DNA of 49,835 bases from Tritrichomonas foetus. Taxonomy: Eukaryota > Parabasalia > Tritrichomonadida > Tritrichomonadidae. Positions 27,996 to 38,039 of this stretch are shown piece after piece (positions within the stretch are counted from its first letter, which is position 1; every line of letters begins with the position of its first letter). Where the stretch lies: NCBI GenBank assembly GCA_001839685.1, contig MLAK01000714.1:1-49835 (forward strand). The letters are read 5' to 3'. The notes under the pieces were generated by a model, which did not search any database, was not told where the DNA came from, and worked only from the letters and a program-made list of their open reading frames with translations. The position numbers and the translations under genes are program-made.

Positions 27996-28898
27996 TTATC
28001 TCTTTCTAGATCTTCTGTTTTGTGAATATCTATTGACAGGTTTCTTACAGAATGGAATTTCTTCATTAAATTCATGGGATTTTGAATGGTTTCTTGATTT
28101 CGACTTGACAGTTTTCGTCATAGTGACTGGAGACTGATGTGTTTCATTAATTGCCGATGCATCAACTTGTGTGCGATTTTGAACAAAAGATGAACTGATA
28201 TTTATATTGCTAGTATTCATATTTTTCTGCATGATTGGATCTCTTCTCATTTTATCGTTAAAAGAAGGAGAAAGTAATTCAGCCACTGCTGGAAAAACAG
28301 ATTTCCTTTTTCTTGGTGAAGAAGAAATGTTCATAACAGTAGAATCAAAACGTTTAAGTGGTTCGTTGGGTTTATCTTCAACTTCTTCATCTTTCAAACA
28401 AAAGTCAAAGTTACTTGGAAGGTATTTTCTGTTCATTTTGATTTCTCTTGACAATAAATCATCAAGATTACTCAGTCGTTTAGAAAGCAACGATTTTTCT
28501 GGTCTGTCTTGCATATAATTTGATTGTTCAATTGTCATGCTGATATTTTCATCAATTTTATTGCATTTATTTTTCAATTCTGCGATTTGCTTTTGACAGC
28601 CATTGAAAAGTTCCAGTAAGTCTTGATAATCTTTAGAAATTTTGGGATTTTCAGCAACTTTGACGACATCTTTACACATTTGCAATAAAATCGATCTCAT
28701 GTCAGAACTGCTTTTTGGAACTGATTCTGGAGCAGGAATAATGCTGGTGAATAGCTTCACAACTTCATGGTAAGTTTGTGCCCAAAGATGTAATTCGATA
28801 TTTAGTGATTTTAGCTCAAAATTTTCCGCTGGTGTAGTTGGATGGGCTTGGCCTTTTTGGTGCGTATTTTTCGATTTCGAGTGGGGTGAAGAATTCAT
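27996..28898 (-). CDS. Hypothetical coiled-coil protein, 300 aa
   Basis: I do not recognise the family. Residues 1-25 are basic and Ser/His-rich. Residues about 28-165 are predicted helical with coiled-coil character (for example YQDLLELFNGCQKQIAELKN and RLSNLDDLLSREIKMNRKYL). The rest is polar and rich in Ser, Asn and Lys, with possible phosphosites such as SSSPRKRKS and HQSPVT, and a strongly basic end (NRRSRKR). This suggests a scaffold or nuclear/cytoskeletal regulatory protein, but no function is claimed. The long uninterrupted frame and sensible composition support a real gene. No AAAAAGT box is visible just upstream. Confidence 0.65.
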   Translation of the reverse strand: MNSSPHSKSKNTHQKGQAHPTTPAENFELKSLNIELHLWAQTYHEVVKLFTSIIPAPESVPKSSSDMRSILLQMCKDVVKVAENPKISKDYQDLLELFNGCQKQIAELKNKCNKIDENISMTIEQSNYMQDRPEKSLLSKRLSNLDDLLSREIKMNRKYLPSNFDFCLKDEEVEDKPNEPLKRFDSTVMNISSSPRKRKSVFPAVAELLSPSFNDKMRRDPIMQKNMNTSNINISSSFVQNRTQVDASAINETHQSPVTMTKTVKSKSRNHSKSHEFNEEIPFCKKPVNRYSQNRRSRKR

Positions 28899-30229
28899 TT
28901 TCGTAAAAATTATATTAATTTAGATTTCAGTACGTTAAGAATTTTGGATTATTCTTTCAATTTTGATTATCATTTCAAATTTGATACACTAATCAAATAA
29001 ATAATGATTTCAACAGGTTCAGATATTTATGCAATCATGCGTATCCGAAAATAGCGGTAATATTGTGCAGTTGTCAATGAATTATGAACTAACGAATAAT
29101 TATTAATCATTTATTTATCAATTAGATAATGACAGATATCACTTACTTAGGTTGACTTATATTTTCCAAGTTTGAAAGAATTATGTAAGAAGATTATGGA
29201 TAAATTCAAAGTTTCATAAAAAATCCGTAATTCCACAATTTTTACACCGACTTGTGTTTTATGATCTATAATTTGGATGTTTGGTTTTCATATATAATTA
29301 TGTGGCAAAATGTGATCCATTATACTTCTTCTGAATTGAAAAAGGTTAAAGTATAATGTAGTTTTAAAAAACACGAAGAATATTGTTCATTTCCTATAAG
29401 ATTTACCATAAAAATTATTCGAAGATTCTAAACTTGACGAAATCAATCAAAAACAATATATTCTTGAGAGGTATTGTTGTCTGATAATTTGGTATAATTA
29501 TTCGATCACATAGAGAATTAATACTCGTCAGACTCTATTCAGAAAATATTTCCAGTGAGAAATACTGAAATAAGATCATATGAATTCATTCAATGTAAAT
29601 ATTGTTACACAATTGTAAATATGTCTAACCAGACATAAAACAACATTCTCAGAGAATGTTTGTGAAAGAAATATAATCTATGATTTTGGAGATGTTTTAA
29701 TTGTCGTATCAAGAAAAACTTCTATAATATTAATTATAAGATTTAAATCTCATTTTTATAATCTGAATATCAAATTGAATGAATATTCAGATGAAGGGCA
29801 AAACTTATTATTTTTGATTTACATTTGTTCCATTGACAACAATTCAATGTATTTTCTTATTTTAAACATTTTGATATGATTATGGCAAAAACCAAACATA
29901 TTGTCAATAAACTAAAGTGAAGTACCGTGAACAACTTCTCGTTAATTTGACTTTTCATTTGACCTTAATTGTTCACGTGAAAACTTTTCGCATTTTATTC
30001 ATTTGTATTTAAAATGGAACAAAATATTGGTGTTGTTTTTTAATGAGATCAAATTCACTTATGATTCTAAGGAATGATATTCATTAACAAACAGTGTTCA
30101 TCTCTCACGATCTGTGAAAGAATTAATTATAAACGGCCATTGAACGATAAATTTTTGTTTGATAAGCGAAAATTCGGAATTGACCTTTTGAACCGCTAAA
30201 TTTTGAATTCTCCGATAGCCAAATGATTG
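28899..30229. other. Long divergent intergenic region
   Basis: These 1331 AT-rich bases have no supported gene. They contain a near-perfect inverted repeat at 29642-29660 (AACATTCTC, one base, GAGAATGTT) and a smaller one (ATGTCT...AGACAT) about 25 bp before it. The left copy of a 50-bp element is at 29927-29976. Confidence 0.45.
29927..29976 (-). repeat. 50-bp GTGAAC...GTTCAC element, left copy
   Basis: Read on the minus strand it is GTGAACA-TTAAGGTCAAAT-AAAAGTCAAATTA-GA-AAGT-GTTCAC in pattern, with its ends (GTGAAC and GTTCAC) inverted to each other. The same pattern is at 33114-33162 on the plus strand with only a few mismatches and one gap. It may be a regulatory element: this copy lies 254 bp before the 823-aa gene, and the other lies 154 bp before a kinase gene. 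Confidence 0.65.
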
Positions 30230-32701
30230 ATGTCGCTTCTATTCTCTCCTGAGATTTTTTTCCAATGCGACGACATCAAAACTTTGGAAAAAATAGCTGA
30301 CTATCTCCAATCATTCCAAGGTATTTCAGTCACGCGCGCTCTTTTTAACGAAACGAAACGGGTCGGATCAATCCTTCTCAAAAACTCTTGTATGGCTCGT
30401 GCAGCCAATTTGCTTCGCCTTCGCTTGATGGATGTATTCGAATTTTTTGACACGCCTTCCTTTGACGATATGTTTAAGTGCATCACGAAATCGCCAGAAA
30501 AAATAATCGGACACCTATCCCCTCGAATTTCTCAAGCCTTTACGTTATTGATTTTCAACATACATAAAGATGTCAAAACTTTCGCCGAGCTGGTTGTTAA
30601 ATATCTCGATGTTGATGCAACCATTCATTTCGTTTTCGCTTATTCAACATTTCCAGCAATTTTTGGGTATTTCACACTTGACATTCTTTGCGAGCTTGCA
30701 GGAAATTTTCTCATTGAAATTATCAAACGACGTTATGATATTCAAATCACTTCAAATTCGGATAAATACAATAGCAATAACAGCAACAATAATCATAACA
30801 ATAACAACAATAATCATAACAATAGTAGCAGCAATAATAAAAATAGTAATAATAGTAGTAATGATAACGGGAATAATAATAGTACTATGAGGAGGACGTT
30901 GAGTACAAATAATATCACTAGTAGTCTGAATAGCATTTTGAGAACAAACAGTCCTCTGAGTCCATTACTTTCGAACTTTTCCGGTGAGAGATCAAATAAC
31001 AGCTCAAGTACAACATACTCCAATAATATTACAAATTTTTCTAATTCAAACGGAAATAGTGATCATCATAATAACATTAACACTCGCTTAGAATATGCCA
31101 ATCCAATGATTGCTTCCTTTTTTATTTCAATGCATCAATTTTTTCATTGTTTATGGTCTCTTTTCCGTTCGAAAATTCTATACCAGCCAAAAAACGTCAA
31201 CGACATGTATCTGTTCTTCTGTGATGCATTAGATGGAGCAGCAGAATACCTCAGCTTACACCACCAGATTGTTATTTCTACATACGTTGCAATTGATCCA
31301 GATAATTGTGTAAGTGTCATTTTTAAAGACGTTTTTGCTGCCTCTCTTCATGAAAACTTTCCAGAACTTGAAGAATTTCACGCATTTTTAACTTATCTCG
31401 GTGAGCAACCAATGTCTGAGGCATCTGGAAGGTTATTCACAATTCTCACACGTACAAGAAAGTTTGTTCCAATGGTTCCAAAGCTACCACCACCAAGCGT
31501 CATTCAAAGAATCCCAATTGTTATGTCAGATAGAGATATTTATACAATCATAGAAATTGTTGACTGTGATCGAAGAATTGTTTCTGATTCAAGAGAACTC
31601 ATGCAATCTGTTGGAAAAATATTTAAAAAAGGTTACTTACCATTTTTTGCTGATATAATTGTTCCAATGTCCTTCGACGAAATGAAAATACAACAACAAC
31701 AACAACAACTAAATCAACAAAAGGAAGAAAATGAAAGAAATGAGGGAAATTTAAAATGTTGCGGAGATCAAAGTTTGATTCTTGAAACAATGGAATATAA
31801 ACGAAAATATATGGCGATACAAAATTATGCATCACAAAATGGAATGAAAGAACTCGATGCATTAAAGCAAATTTTGTTCAAAAATAATTCAAAACTTATC
31901 ATTCCAAAGCGACTTGAGTGTAATGATGAAAAATTCAAAATTTACGCGCTACAAAAATACATTTCAGGTTTTAAAGAACTAGAACTTCAACTAAACAATC
32001 TTCTCTATTTAAAACAATCAGCAAACGCTTTAGAAAAATATGGCACACATGTCGATTCAACAAGACAGACACTTTTGTATTGTTTTGCAGGACATCATGT
32101 TCAAAAGGAGATTCAAATAATTGATCCAAAAAACAAATTAAATCCACAGCAAAGACATGCAAAATATTTTGAAATTATTCTTAATCCAAATACAACACCC
32201 AATCAACTTATTTTCTGTTCGTGTATTAAATTATTGGATAATTTAATGCTGAAACCGAGTCCAGATTTCTCTAAAATTATCAAAAGATATAATTCTTATT
32301 CCCAAAGTCTCCTTTCTGATCATGTACATCAATGGGCTGATGAAAATTCAAGGCTAGTACGACAACTTGTGAAAGAAGTGCATTTATTGCGAATGCAATT
32401 CCATCTTCAATGTGGTGGAAGAATTGTTGGACTTCTTCAACTTATTGAAAATTTAAGAGTACTTGATAAAGAATCCAAAATTAGTCAATTTCAGGATATG
32501 TTTGATTTTGTTGTTGAAGAAGTTCGTCCGATTAAAATTGCAGAAACTATAATGACATTAAAAATATTCATTATACAGAATCAAATGGCTAAAAATGCAT
32601 TAATGCCAAATGAATATCATTGGTTCCAATTTCTGATTGATACATTTTATGACCTTCTGAGGTTTGATCCATTACTTCAACTTGAATTCAAATCGTATTA
32701 A
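30230..32701 (+). CDS. Hypothetical 823-aa protein with Asn-rich insert
   Basis: The first ATG in frame is at 30230; the open frame starts one codon earlier with TTG. I do not recognise the family. The N-terminal 175 residues are helical (FLLxx-type repeats such as SPRISQAFTLLIFNIHKDV). Residues about 180-285 are a low-complexity Asn/Ser insert encoded by AAT/AAC runs (30758-31090). A folded helical domain resumes (HQFFHCLWSLFRSKILY onward), with a short Gln run near residue 487 and a helical end (HLLRMQFHLQCGGRIVGLLQ, then EYHWFQFLIDTFYDLL). Such inserts usually loop out of folded domains. It is flanked by the two inverted 50-bp elements. There is no membrane span or signal peptide, so a cytosolic location is inferred. 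Confidence 0.7.
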   Translation: MSLLFSPEIFFQCDDIKTLEKIADYLQSFQGISVTRALFNETKRVGSILLKNSCMARAANLLRLRLMDVFEFFDTPSFDDMFKCITKSPEKIIGHLSPRISQAFTLLIFNIHKDVKTFAELVVKYLDVDATIHFVFAYSTFPAIFGYFTLDILCELAGNFLIEIIKRRYDIQITSNSDKYNSNNSNNNHNNNNNNHNNSSSNNKNSNNSSNDNGNNNSTMRRTLSTNNITSSLNSILRTNSPLSPLLSNFSGERSNNSSSTTYSNNITNFSNSNGNSDHHNNINTRLEYANPMIASFFISMHQFFHCLWSLFRSKILYQPKNVNDMYLFFCDALDGAAEYLSLHHQIVISTYVAIDPDNCVSVIFKDVFAASLHENFPELEEFHAFLTYLGEQPMSEASGRLFTILTRTRKFVPMVPKLPPPSVIQRIPIVMSDRDIYTIIEIVDCDRRIVSDSRELMQSVGKIFKKGYLPFFADIIVPMSFDEMKIQQQQQQLNQQKEENERNEGNLKCCGDQSLILETMEYKRKYMAIQNYASQNGMKELDALKQILFKNNSKLIIPKRLECNDEKFKIYALQKYISGFKELELQLNNLLYLKQSANALEKYGTHVDSTRQTLLYCFAGHHVQKEIQIIDPKNKLNPQQRHAKYFEIILNPNTTPNQLIFCSCIKLLDNLMLKPSPDFSKIIKRYNSYSQSLLSDHVHQWADENSRLVRQLVKEVHLLRMQFHLQCGGRIVGLLQLIENLRVLDKESKISQFQDMFDFVVEEVRPIKIAETIMTLKIFIIQNQMAKNALMPNEYHWFQFLIDTFYDLLRFDPLLQLEFKSY

Positions 32702-33315
32702 TTTTGTGAATCTGAGATATCTAAATTGGCCTTCGCGGATAATGAATTGATTCACGAATATGTAGCCATTTTGCGACATTTCCATTTTTTTATTTTTATT
32801 TTTATTTTTAATCATGTAGTCTTTGCTTGTGTTTCTTCTTTTCAGAAATCAATATCTGACCATTCTAGACTCTATTGTTTAGAAAACTCTGTTTCGGAAA
32901 CGACTACACTTTTGTTCTTTAATAAATATCTATCTATTTATATTCTCATTATTCTAATATTTTCAAAATATTATTTTGGTCATAGAATCATTCAATTCTA
33001 TGATCAAAATTGTAATCAATTTCCATGGTTAATCAATGACATGCCATTAATGGCAATCAAAATTAAATTTATTGCCTCGAGACAATGATCTTTCATTCGA
33101 CAGCAAAATCATAGTGAACATTTAAGGTCAAATAAAAAGTCAAATTACTGAAAAGTGTTCACACAAAAAATATAATTTGGGAATTTTGAGTCCAAGGCAA
33201 AAAAAAGTAAATATGAGGTGAAAAAAATATGACAATTTTTTGGCACTCCTTTTTCAGTATTGTATGACCATATATTCATAGAAAAAATCGTGTCAATTTT
33301 TTTAATTCACTTCTC
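32702..33315. promoter_or_regulatory. Intergenic region before the kinase gene
   Basis: These 614 bp hold no supported gene. The open frame over 32726-33088 begins with a non-ATG codon and is Ile/Phe-rich noise. The right 50-bp element is at 33114-33162, and GAAAAAATC with a T-rich stretch directly precedes the ATG at 33316. Confidence 0.4.
33114..33162 (+). repeat. 50-bp GTGAAC...GTTCAC element, right copy
   Basis: This is the partner of 29927-29976 in the opposite orientation. The core, GGTCAAATAAAAAGTCAAAT, also has a match about 140 bp before the CLU gene (minus strand, near 6931-6955). It ends 154 bp before the kinase start codon. Confidence 0.65.
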
Positions 33316-34257
33316 ATGACAACAAAATCAGACATGATCTTCAGCCTTATCTATCCTGATATTGTGCCTGGAGAAAACATTGGCGTTTATTCAATCATGG
33401 AGGGCCTTGATTCTACGAATAACTCAATCGTTTTACGTGCCGACAACATCCAAACCGGAGGAAAAGTCGCTATGAAACTCATTAACAAAACAACTACCCC
33501 ACATGAAAACATTGAGCAAGAGAGCTTCAACATGTGTTATTTCAATCATCCAAATATTATTAGAGGGTTCGATTTTTTCGAAAAAGGAAGATTTTCCGGA
33601 TTCTTTATGGACTTTGCTGAAATGGGCGATTTACTTGACTATGTTTGCGACAACCCTCGATTTTCTGAAAACTTCGTCAGGCATCTTTCCGCTCAGATTG
33701 TTGATGCAATTTTACACATTCATAATCTTGGCTTTGTACATCGAGATATTAAGCTCGAAAACTTCCTCCTCAAGACAGGAGGAATTGTTCCGACCGTTCT
33801 GCTTGCTGACTTCGGCTATATGAAACAGCTGGCAGTAAACGAGCTTTTTCCAGGTAATACTGCATGTGGAACCGTTGCGTACATGGCACCTGAAGTATTG
33901 ATGAGACAACGTCACGGAGCACCAGCTGATATTTGGTCGTTTGGTGTTACACTTTATGCACTTTTGACTAGAAGGATGCCTTTTCCAGATGCTGAAATTG
34001 AGGATCCACGTCGTCCAGGCAGAAAAATAGTTAATCCGACGTTTATTCATGATGTCACAAATGGCTCGTACTTCCAGGATCACCTGGTTGATTGTTCAGA
34101 TGAAGCAAAAGACGTCATCGCTCGCTGTTTGGCAGTTAATCCTGATCAGAGAATCACCGCACAGAAGTTGGCAATGCATCCATTCTTTCCTGGTATTAAG
34201 CCAGATCCTGAACCTGATCCATTACCCGAACCAGAACCAGAACCATTCCCTTTCTGA
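33316..34257 (+). CDS. Ser/Thr protein kinase, CAMK/SNF1-like, atypical Gly loop
   Basis: This 313-aa protein is a kinase domain (about 20-295) plus a short tail. VAMK (Lys54), HRDIKLEN (142-149), DFG (165-167), APE (191-193) and DIWSFG are present, so catalysis is likely. The activation loop is short (NTACGTVAYMAPE). The Gly-rich loop is poor: the region reads IMEGLDSTNNSIVLRA, without GxGxxG, which is unusual. The tail is an acidic Pro-Glu repeat (DPEPDPLPEPEPEPFPF). The IKLEN catalytic-loop form and helix organisation suggest the CAMK/AMPK-like kinases that trichomonads have in large numbers. The substrate is unknown. The 50-bp element upstream may regulate it. Confidence 0.85.
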   Translation: MTTKSDMIFSLIYPDIVPGENIGVYSIMEGLDSTNNSIVLRADNIQTGGKVAMKLINKTTTPHENIEQESFNMCYFNHPNIIRGFDFFEKGRFSGFFMDFAEMGDLLDYVCDNPRFSENFVRHLSAQIVDAILHIHNLGFVHRDIKLENFLLKTGGIVPTVLLADFGYMKQLAVNELFPGNTACGTVAYMAPEVLMRQRHGAPADIWSFGVTLYALLTRRMPFPDAEIEDPRRPGRKIVNPTFIHDVTNGSYFQDHLVDCSDEAKDVIARCLAVNPDQRITAQKLAMHPFFPGIKPDPEPDPLPEPEPEPFPF

Positions 34258-35108
34258 TTTTCATAAAATGTTTTTCCTCGACGAAACTACCATTTCATTT
34301 CTGGATTTTCTTTATTAATCTATAACTTGGTGTGAGAAGTTTGTCATTAATTGGGTTTTCTTTTCTGTGAAGATGTGCCAATGATGATTTTTTATGGTGA
34401 AACTAATTTTTGAGATTGATTTAACATAGAGTATTTATTTTCAGAATCTAATGAACTTTTTAATCATATATCATACATGATTTAATCAAGGTGATTAATT
34501 GAAATTCAAAAAATTGCTGACATCTCGAGAATATTGAGATGATTATTTTCACAATCATCTTTCCAAAGATGGTTTTAAATACAGTTAAAGCATACATATG
34601 TTTTTTAATCAAAAATCTGCCAGAATATGAAGGAGAAGCACTAGTGAAATGATCAATATTACTCATTCAATGTTGCAAAAAATAATTGAGAAAATAAATG
34701 GTCAATGATTTGATCAAATGCTGATTGTAACACTAGTCTATATAGAATATAGGAATAGAACATATGATTGATTCATCGTCAGTATAATATTTAGAATGAA
34801 CACGCTATATCATGAGTTTTGGAACAGTCATATATGCTGGATTGTTTTATCTATAGGAAAAAAACATGCTTTCTTTATCAACACAAAATTGAAGCGCTTT
34901 TTTCGCTAATTGAATTAAACTAATCAAAATACATTGGAAATTCAGAGATTTTCCGATCGGAAATTTTTATCTAAAGAATTTTTATTTTCAATATATATGC
35001 AGTCGTAAATTGATATATATCGCCCAAATAAATGGTCAAAAAGTTTCGCCAAGAAAAAGTCAAAACAAAAGTAATTTAAAAACAAAAACAAGGAAATAAA
35101 ACGCCTCA
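34258..35108. other. Intergenic between two kinase genes, with hairpin cluster
   Basis: These 851 bp have no gene seen. Three overlapping perfect or near-perfect stems are packed at 34521-34571. CAAAAAGTTT (35036-35045) and GAAAAAGTC (35053-35061) lie about 50-70 bp before the AGC kinase ATG and are taken as its promoter boxes. Confidence 0.45.
34521..34571. repeat. Three overlapping hairpins
   Basis: Stem A is CATCTC (34521-34526) with GAGATG (34536-34541). Stem B is GATGATT (34538-34544) with AATCATC (34553-34559). Stem C is CATCTTT (34556-34562) with AAAGATG (34565-34571). B overlaps both A and C, so forming B would exclude A and C. The cluster is 264 bp past the upstream kinase stop codon. 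Confidence 0.5.
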
Positions 35109-36419
35109 ATGTCAAAATCTCAGTACGATCCAACGAAACTCGATGGCAACCTTAAAAAGAAGACGAAGGTTTTAGGAGCCTGGAAATCCTGTTTTGCTGA
35201 GCTTAACAACACCGAATTAATTTTAAAGAAAAATGAAAAAGCAAAGAAAATTGACCATCAGGTCAAAATCACTCACAACACACGAATAAGATACATCGAA
35301 GAAGGAAAAAACCCCAGAATCGTGATCGAATTTAACGAGAATGAAAATGAAAATATCACGCTTACGACTAAAGACAGTGACAATTTGGTGCGCTGGGTCC
35401 TCGCTCTAAGGTCTGCCACCTTCTACAACCCACAAATTTCAATGGACTCATTCAAAATCATATCCGTATTGGGAAGAGGCTTCTTTGGAAAAGTTATGCT
35501 TGTTCAGAAAAAGGACACAAAAGAATTATTCGCAATTAAAACCGTCCACAAGGCTCGATTAATCCAATCTAAAAAAGTGCAGACAATTTTGGCTGAGCGG
35601 TCAATTTTGGGGAAAGTTAAGCATCCTTTCATTGTTGAAATGAACTTTGCTTTCCAGAATGCAACTAAATTCTATTTAATTATGGAATATGTTCCAGGAG
35701 GTGAATTATTTGGCCTTATTAAACGGTCGAAAATGTTACCTCTCACTCAAGTGAGACTTTATATTGCTGAAATGGCTTTGGCCCTTCAGTATCTCCATAA
35801 GATTGGAATTGTTTATCGTGATCTCAAACCAGAAAATATTTTGATTGCTACTGACGGACACTTAAAATTAACTGACTTCGGCCTTTCTAAAGATATTGGT
35901 ACTGTTCGTCTTACAAAAACTTTTTGTGGAACAGGTGAATTCATGGCACCTGAAATGATCGACCAACGATTATACGCTTATGCTGTTGATTGGTGGTCTC
36001 TTGGAATTCTTACATATTTGCTTTGCTTTGGAAAAACACCATTTTTTGATGAAAATAAGGCTAAAATGTTCAAAAACATCACTGGATCAGAACCATCATT
36101 TCCGAAAGATGCTGACAAAGAAGCTGTTGATTTAATAAAAGGACTACTCACAAAAGATCCACAACAAAGATTCGGATTTGAGAAAGTTTCAAAGCACAAA
36201 TTCTTCCACAAAATGAATTTTGATGATGTTTTGAACAAAAAGATCAAACCTGAGTTCATTCCTGAGATAAAGGATCCACTTAAGCCCGAATACTTTGATG
36301 CTGAGTTTACAAATGAAGCAGCCGTTGATTCAATAGCAACACCTTCACTGGAACAGGAACACGAAGCGTTTAATGGTTTTTCATACATTGAAGGTGATGA
36401 TGGATTCGGATTCAAATGA
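35109..36419 (+). CDS. PH-domain AGC protein kinase (PKB/Akt-like)
   Basis: This 436-aa protein starts with a PH domain (about 8-103; KLDGNLKKKT at the start, the conserved Trp in LVRWVLAL at 96). The kinase domain spans about 114-370: Gly loop LGRGFFGKV, ATP Lys144 in AIK, helix C Glu163, catalytic YRDLKPEN (236-243, Tyr for His as in AGC kinases), DFG (256-258) and activation loop TKTFCGT with the PDK1-type Thr271. The C-terminal tail has a turn-motif-like ATPS and a hydrophobic motif FNGFSY (421-426, Ser425). So all three AGC control sites are present. PKB-type kinases are recruited to phosphoinositide membranes and activated by PDK1 and TORC2-type kinases. Lipid preference is not readable here. 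The start is well supported by the adjacent PH domain. Confidence 0.9.
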   Translation: MSKSQYDPTKLDGNLKKKTKVLGAWKSCFAELNNTELILKKNEKAKKIDHQVKITHNTRIRYIEEGKNPRIVIEFNENENENITLTTKDSDNLVRWVLALRSATFYNPQISMDSFKIISVLGRGFFGKVMLVQKKDTKELFAIKTVHKARLIQSKKVQTILAERSILGKVKHPFIVEMNFAFQNATKFYLIMEYVPGGELFGLIKRSKMLPLTQVRLYIAEMALALQYLHKIGIVYRDLKPENILIATDGHLKLTDFGLSKDIGTVRLTKTFCGTGEFMAPEMIDQRLYAYAVDWWSLGILTYLLCFGKTPFFDENKAKMFKNITGSEPSFPKDADKEAVDLIKGLLTKDPQQRFGFEKVSKHKFFHKMNFDDVLNKKIKPEFIPEIKDPLKPEYFDAEFTNEAAVDSIATPSLEQEHEAFNGFSYIEGDDGFGFK

Positions 36420-36849
36420 TTTTTTTGGACTATTTTATTGATTTATTTTTATTATTTAGCTGAATAATCATGAAATTCTGATCTTTGTTCCCATCTAAAC
36501 TATCCTCTTTAATATTTTTTGCTCATTTTATCAATCAATTTATTTTTGTTTCCATGTTGAAAAGTAAAAAAGAGAAGAATCACATAGAGTAAAACACCAG
36601 AACGATATCGTTTTATTATTTTTTTAAATTAGTTTTTTAACTTTTGATTGTATGATTCCTTTGATTTAATTCATGTGATTCAATAATATTAAGATAATAA
36701 AAATGAAATATATGACTAATTACTAGTAGTTTTACTATAGTAATATTAACATGTTAAATTCGAAGGAATTTTCAAAAAATGCCCCCTTTTGAACATTTAA
36801 TGGTTATAAACTGAAACAATGTTGAAATCATAAAACATATGGTAATGAT
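36420..36849. other. Intergenic, convergent 3' ends
   Basis: These 430 bp lie between the AGC kinase (+) and the Rab5-like gene (-). The sequence is T-rich, then AT-rich, with no gene seen. Confidence 0.45.
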
Positions 36850-37509
36850 TTAGCAGCATTTTTTCCTGTTTTGTTCACCCGAATCAAGATTGACACTAGT
36901 TGGTGAATGAAAAGCAGATCTTGGCAAAAGGCCAATTATGTATTCAAAAAGTACGTCAATATTTTCTCCAGTTTTTGCTGATGTATATGTTACTGAAAGT
37001 TGAGCGTCAGCCGACCATTTATCGATTTCATCTTTGAAGATCAGATCGGAGTTTCGTCCGTTATTTAAATTTGAGTTACTTTGGTTTTCTTGGTTTGGCG
37101 GCAAAATTTGATCATCCAAAAGATCAACTTTATTTCCAACTATCACAATATGCGATCCATCTGCAATATCCTTAACTTTTTCAATCCATTCTGGAATCTC
37201 TTCGAAGGTTTCTTTCTGTTTCAAATCAAATACGATAACTACAACTGTTGCTCCGCGTGCATACATTGGCACTAAACAACGGTATCGCTCCTGCCCAGCA
37301 GTATCCCACAAGTGGAGGTACGCACGGCCGTATTTCGTCGTAATTTCTTTGGAAACAAATGCTGCACCAACGGTTGGTTGTTGCTGGTCCGAAAATATGT
37401 TATTGTAGAATCTGTTAATAATACATGTTTTGCCGACTGACTCGTTTCCAACGAAAACTATTTTGAATTCGGGAATATCGTTGTCTTTTGGATTTATCGA
37501 TGATTCCAT
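36850..37509 (-). CDS. Rab5-like small GTPase with insert
   Basis: This 219-aa protein has GNESVGKT (P-loop, about 21-28), switch I QPTVGAAFVS, HLWDTAGQERYRCLVPMYARGA (switch II region), NKVDLLD and SAKTGEN, and ends NRKKCC. The 'P-T-(V/I)-G-A-A-F' switch I and 'ERY...L-x-P-M-Y-x-R-G-A' switch II are the Rab5/Rab21/Rab22 signature. This points to early endosome traffic. An Asn/Ser-rich insert of about 25 residues sits between G4 and G5 (ILPPNQENQSNSNLNNGRNS), which is unusual for Rabs. The gene is divergent from a VPS9-like candidate at 38040; VPS9 domains are exchange factors for Rab5-group GTPases, so the two may act together. Confidence 0.85.
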   Translation of the reverse strand: MESSINPKDNDIPEFKIVFVGNESVGKTCIINRFYNNIFSDQQQPTVGAAFVSKEITTKYGRAYLHLWDTAGQERYRCLVPMYARGATVVVIVFDLKQKETFEEIPEWIEKVKDIADGSHIVIVGNKVDLLDDQILPPNQENQSNSNLNNGRNSDLIFKDEIDKWSADAQLSVTYTSAKTGENIDVLFEYIIGLLPRSAFHSPTSVNLDSGEQNRKKCC

Positions 37510-38039
37510 GAGAATGGCATTTTGTGATTTCGAGAAATTTGACTATAAAAATGGTTGGCAACACATTTTTGTGTGAATAACATTCAAATTTTTTGATAAG
37601 ATAAAAAGTCGATAGCTGAAAAACTTCAACATGAAAAAACTTTATTAAAAGATAATATGGATTAGCATTCGCATAAACAATATCACTTTCGTTTATCCTA
37701 AATCCCCTCTTAACTTTTTCTGTTTATATCACTCTCTACAGATAATTTAATAATTTGATTTCAAACAAATAAACAATTTCGAATCTGTGATTTGAAGAAT
37801 CATTTAATTAAGTGAGAAACTTATTGTTTCAAGAATAGTTATCGATTTTAAACCTAGGGAAAGATATCTCAATGGAGGAAAAAAAAATATAGATTTAATA
37901 TTTCCAATATGTTAATGTTGGTTGTTTATATGAACAATGTTGAAATTATCTTTGATAAATCAGATCGGCAAAGATCAATAAACATGAATTATAGTTATCC
38001 TCAGAAAAGATTGAGCGTTTATAGAATTTTATTCAATGA
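37510..38039. promoter_or_regulatory. Divergent intergenic region, Rab5-like / VPS9-like
   Basis: These 530 bp hold no other gene. AAAAAGTC at 37604-37611 and AAAAAACTTT at about 37635 lie roughly 100-130 bp before the Rab start. The region could serve both genes, but no shared element was resolved. Confidence 0.35.

Noticed and set aside
32726..33088. 120-codon frame after the 823-aa gene
   Set aside because: Starts at a non-ATG codon and is Ile/Phe-rich; its composition matches neighbouring non-coding sequence.
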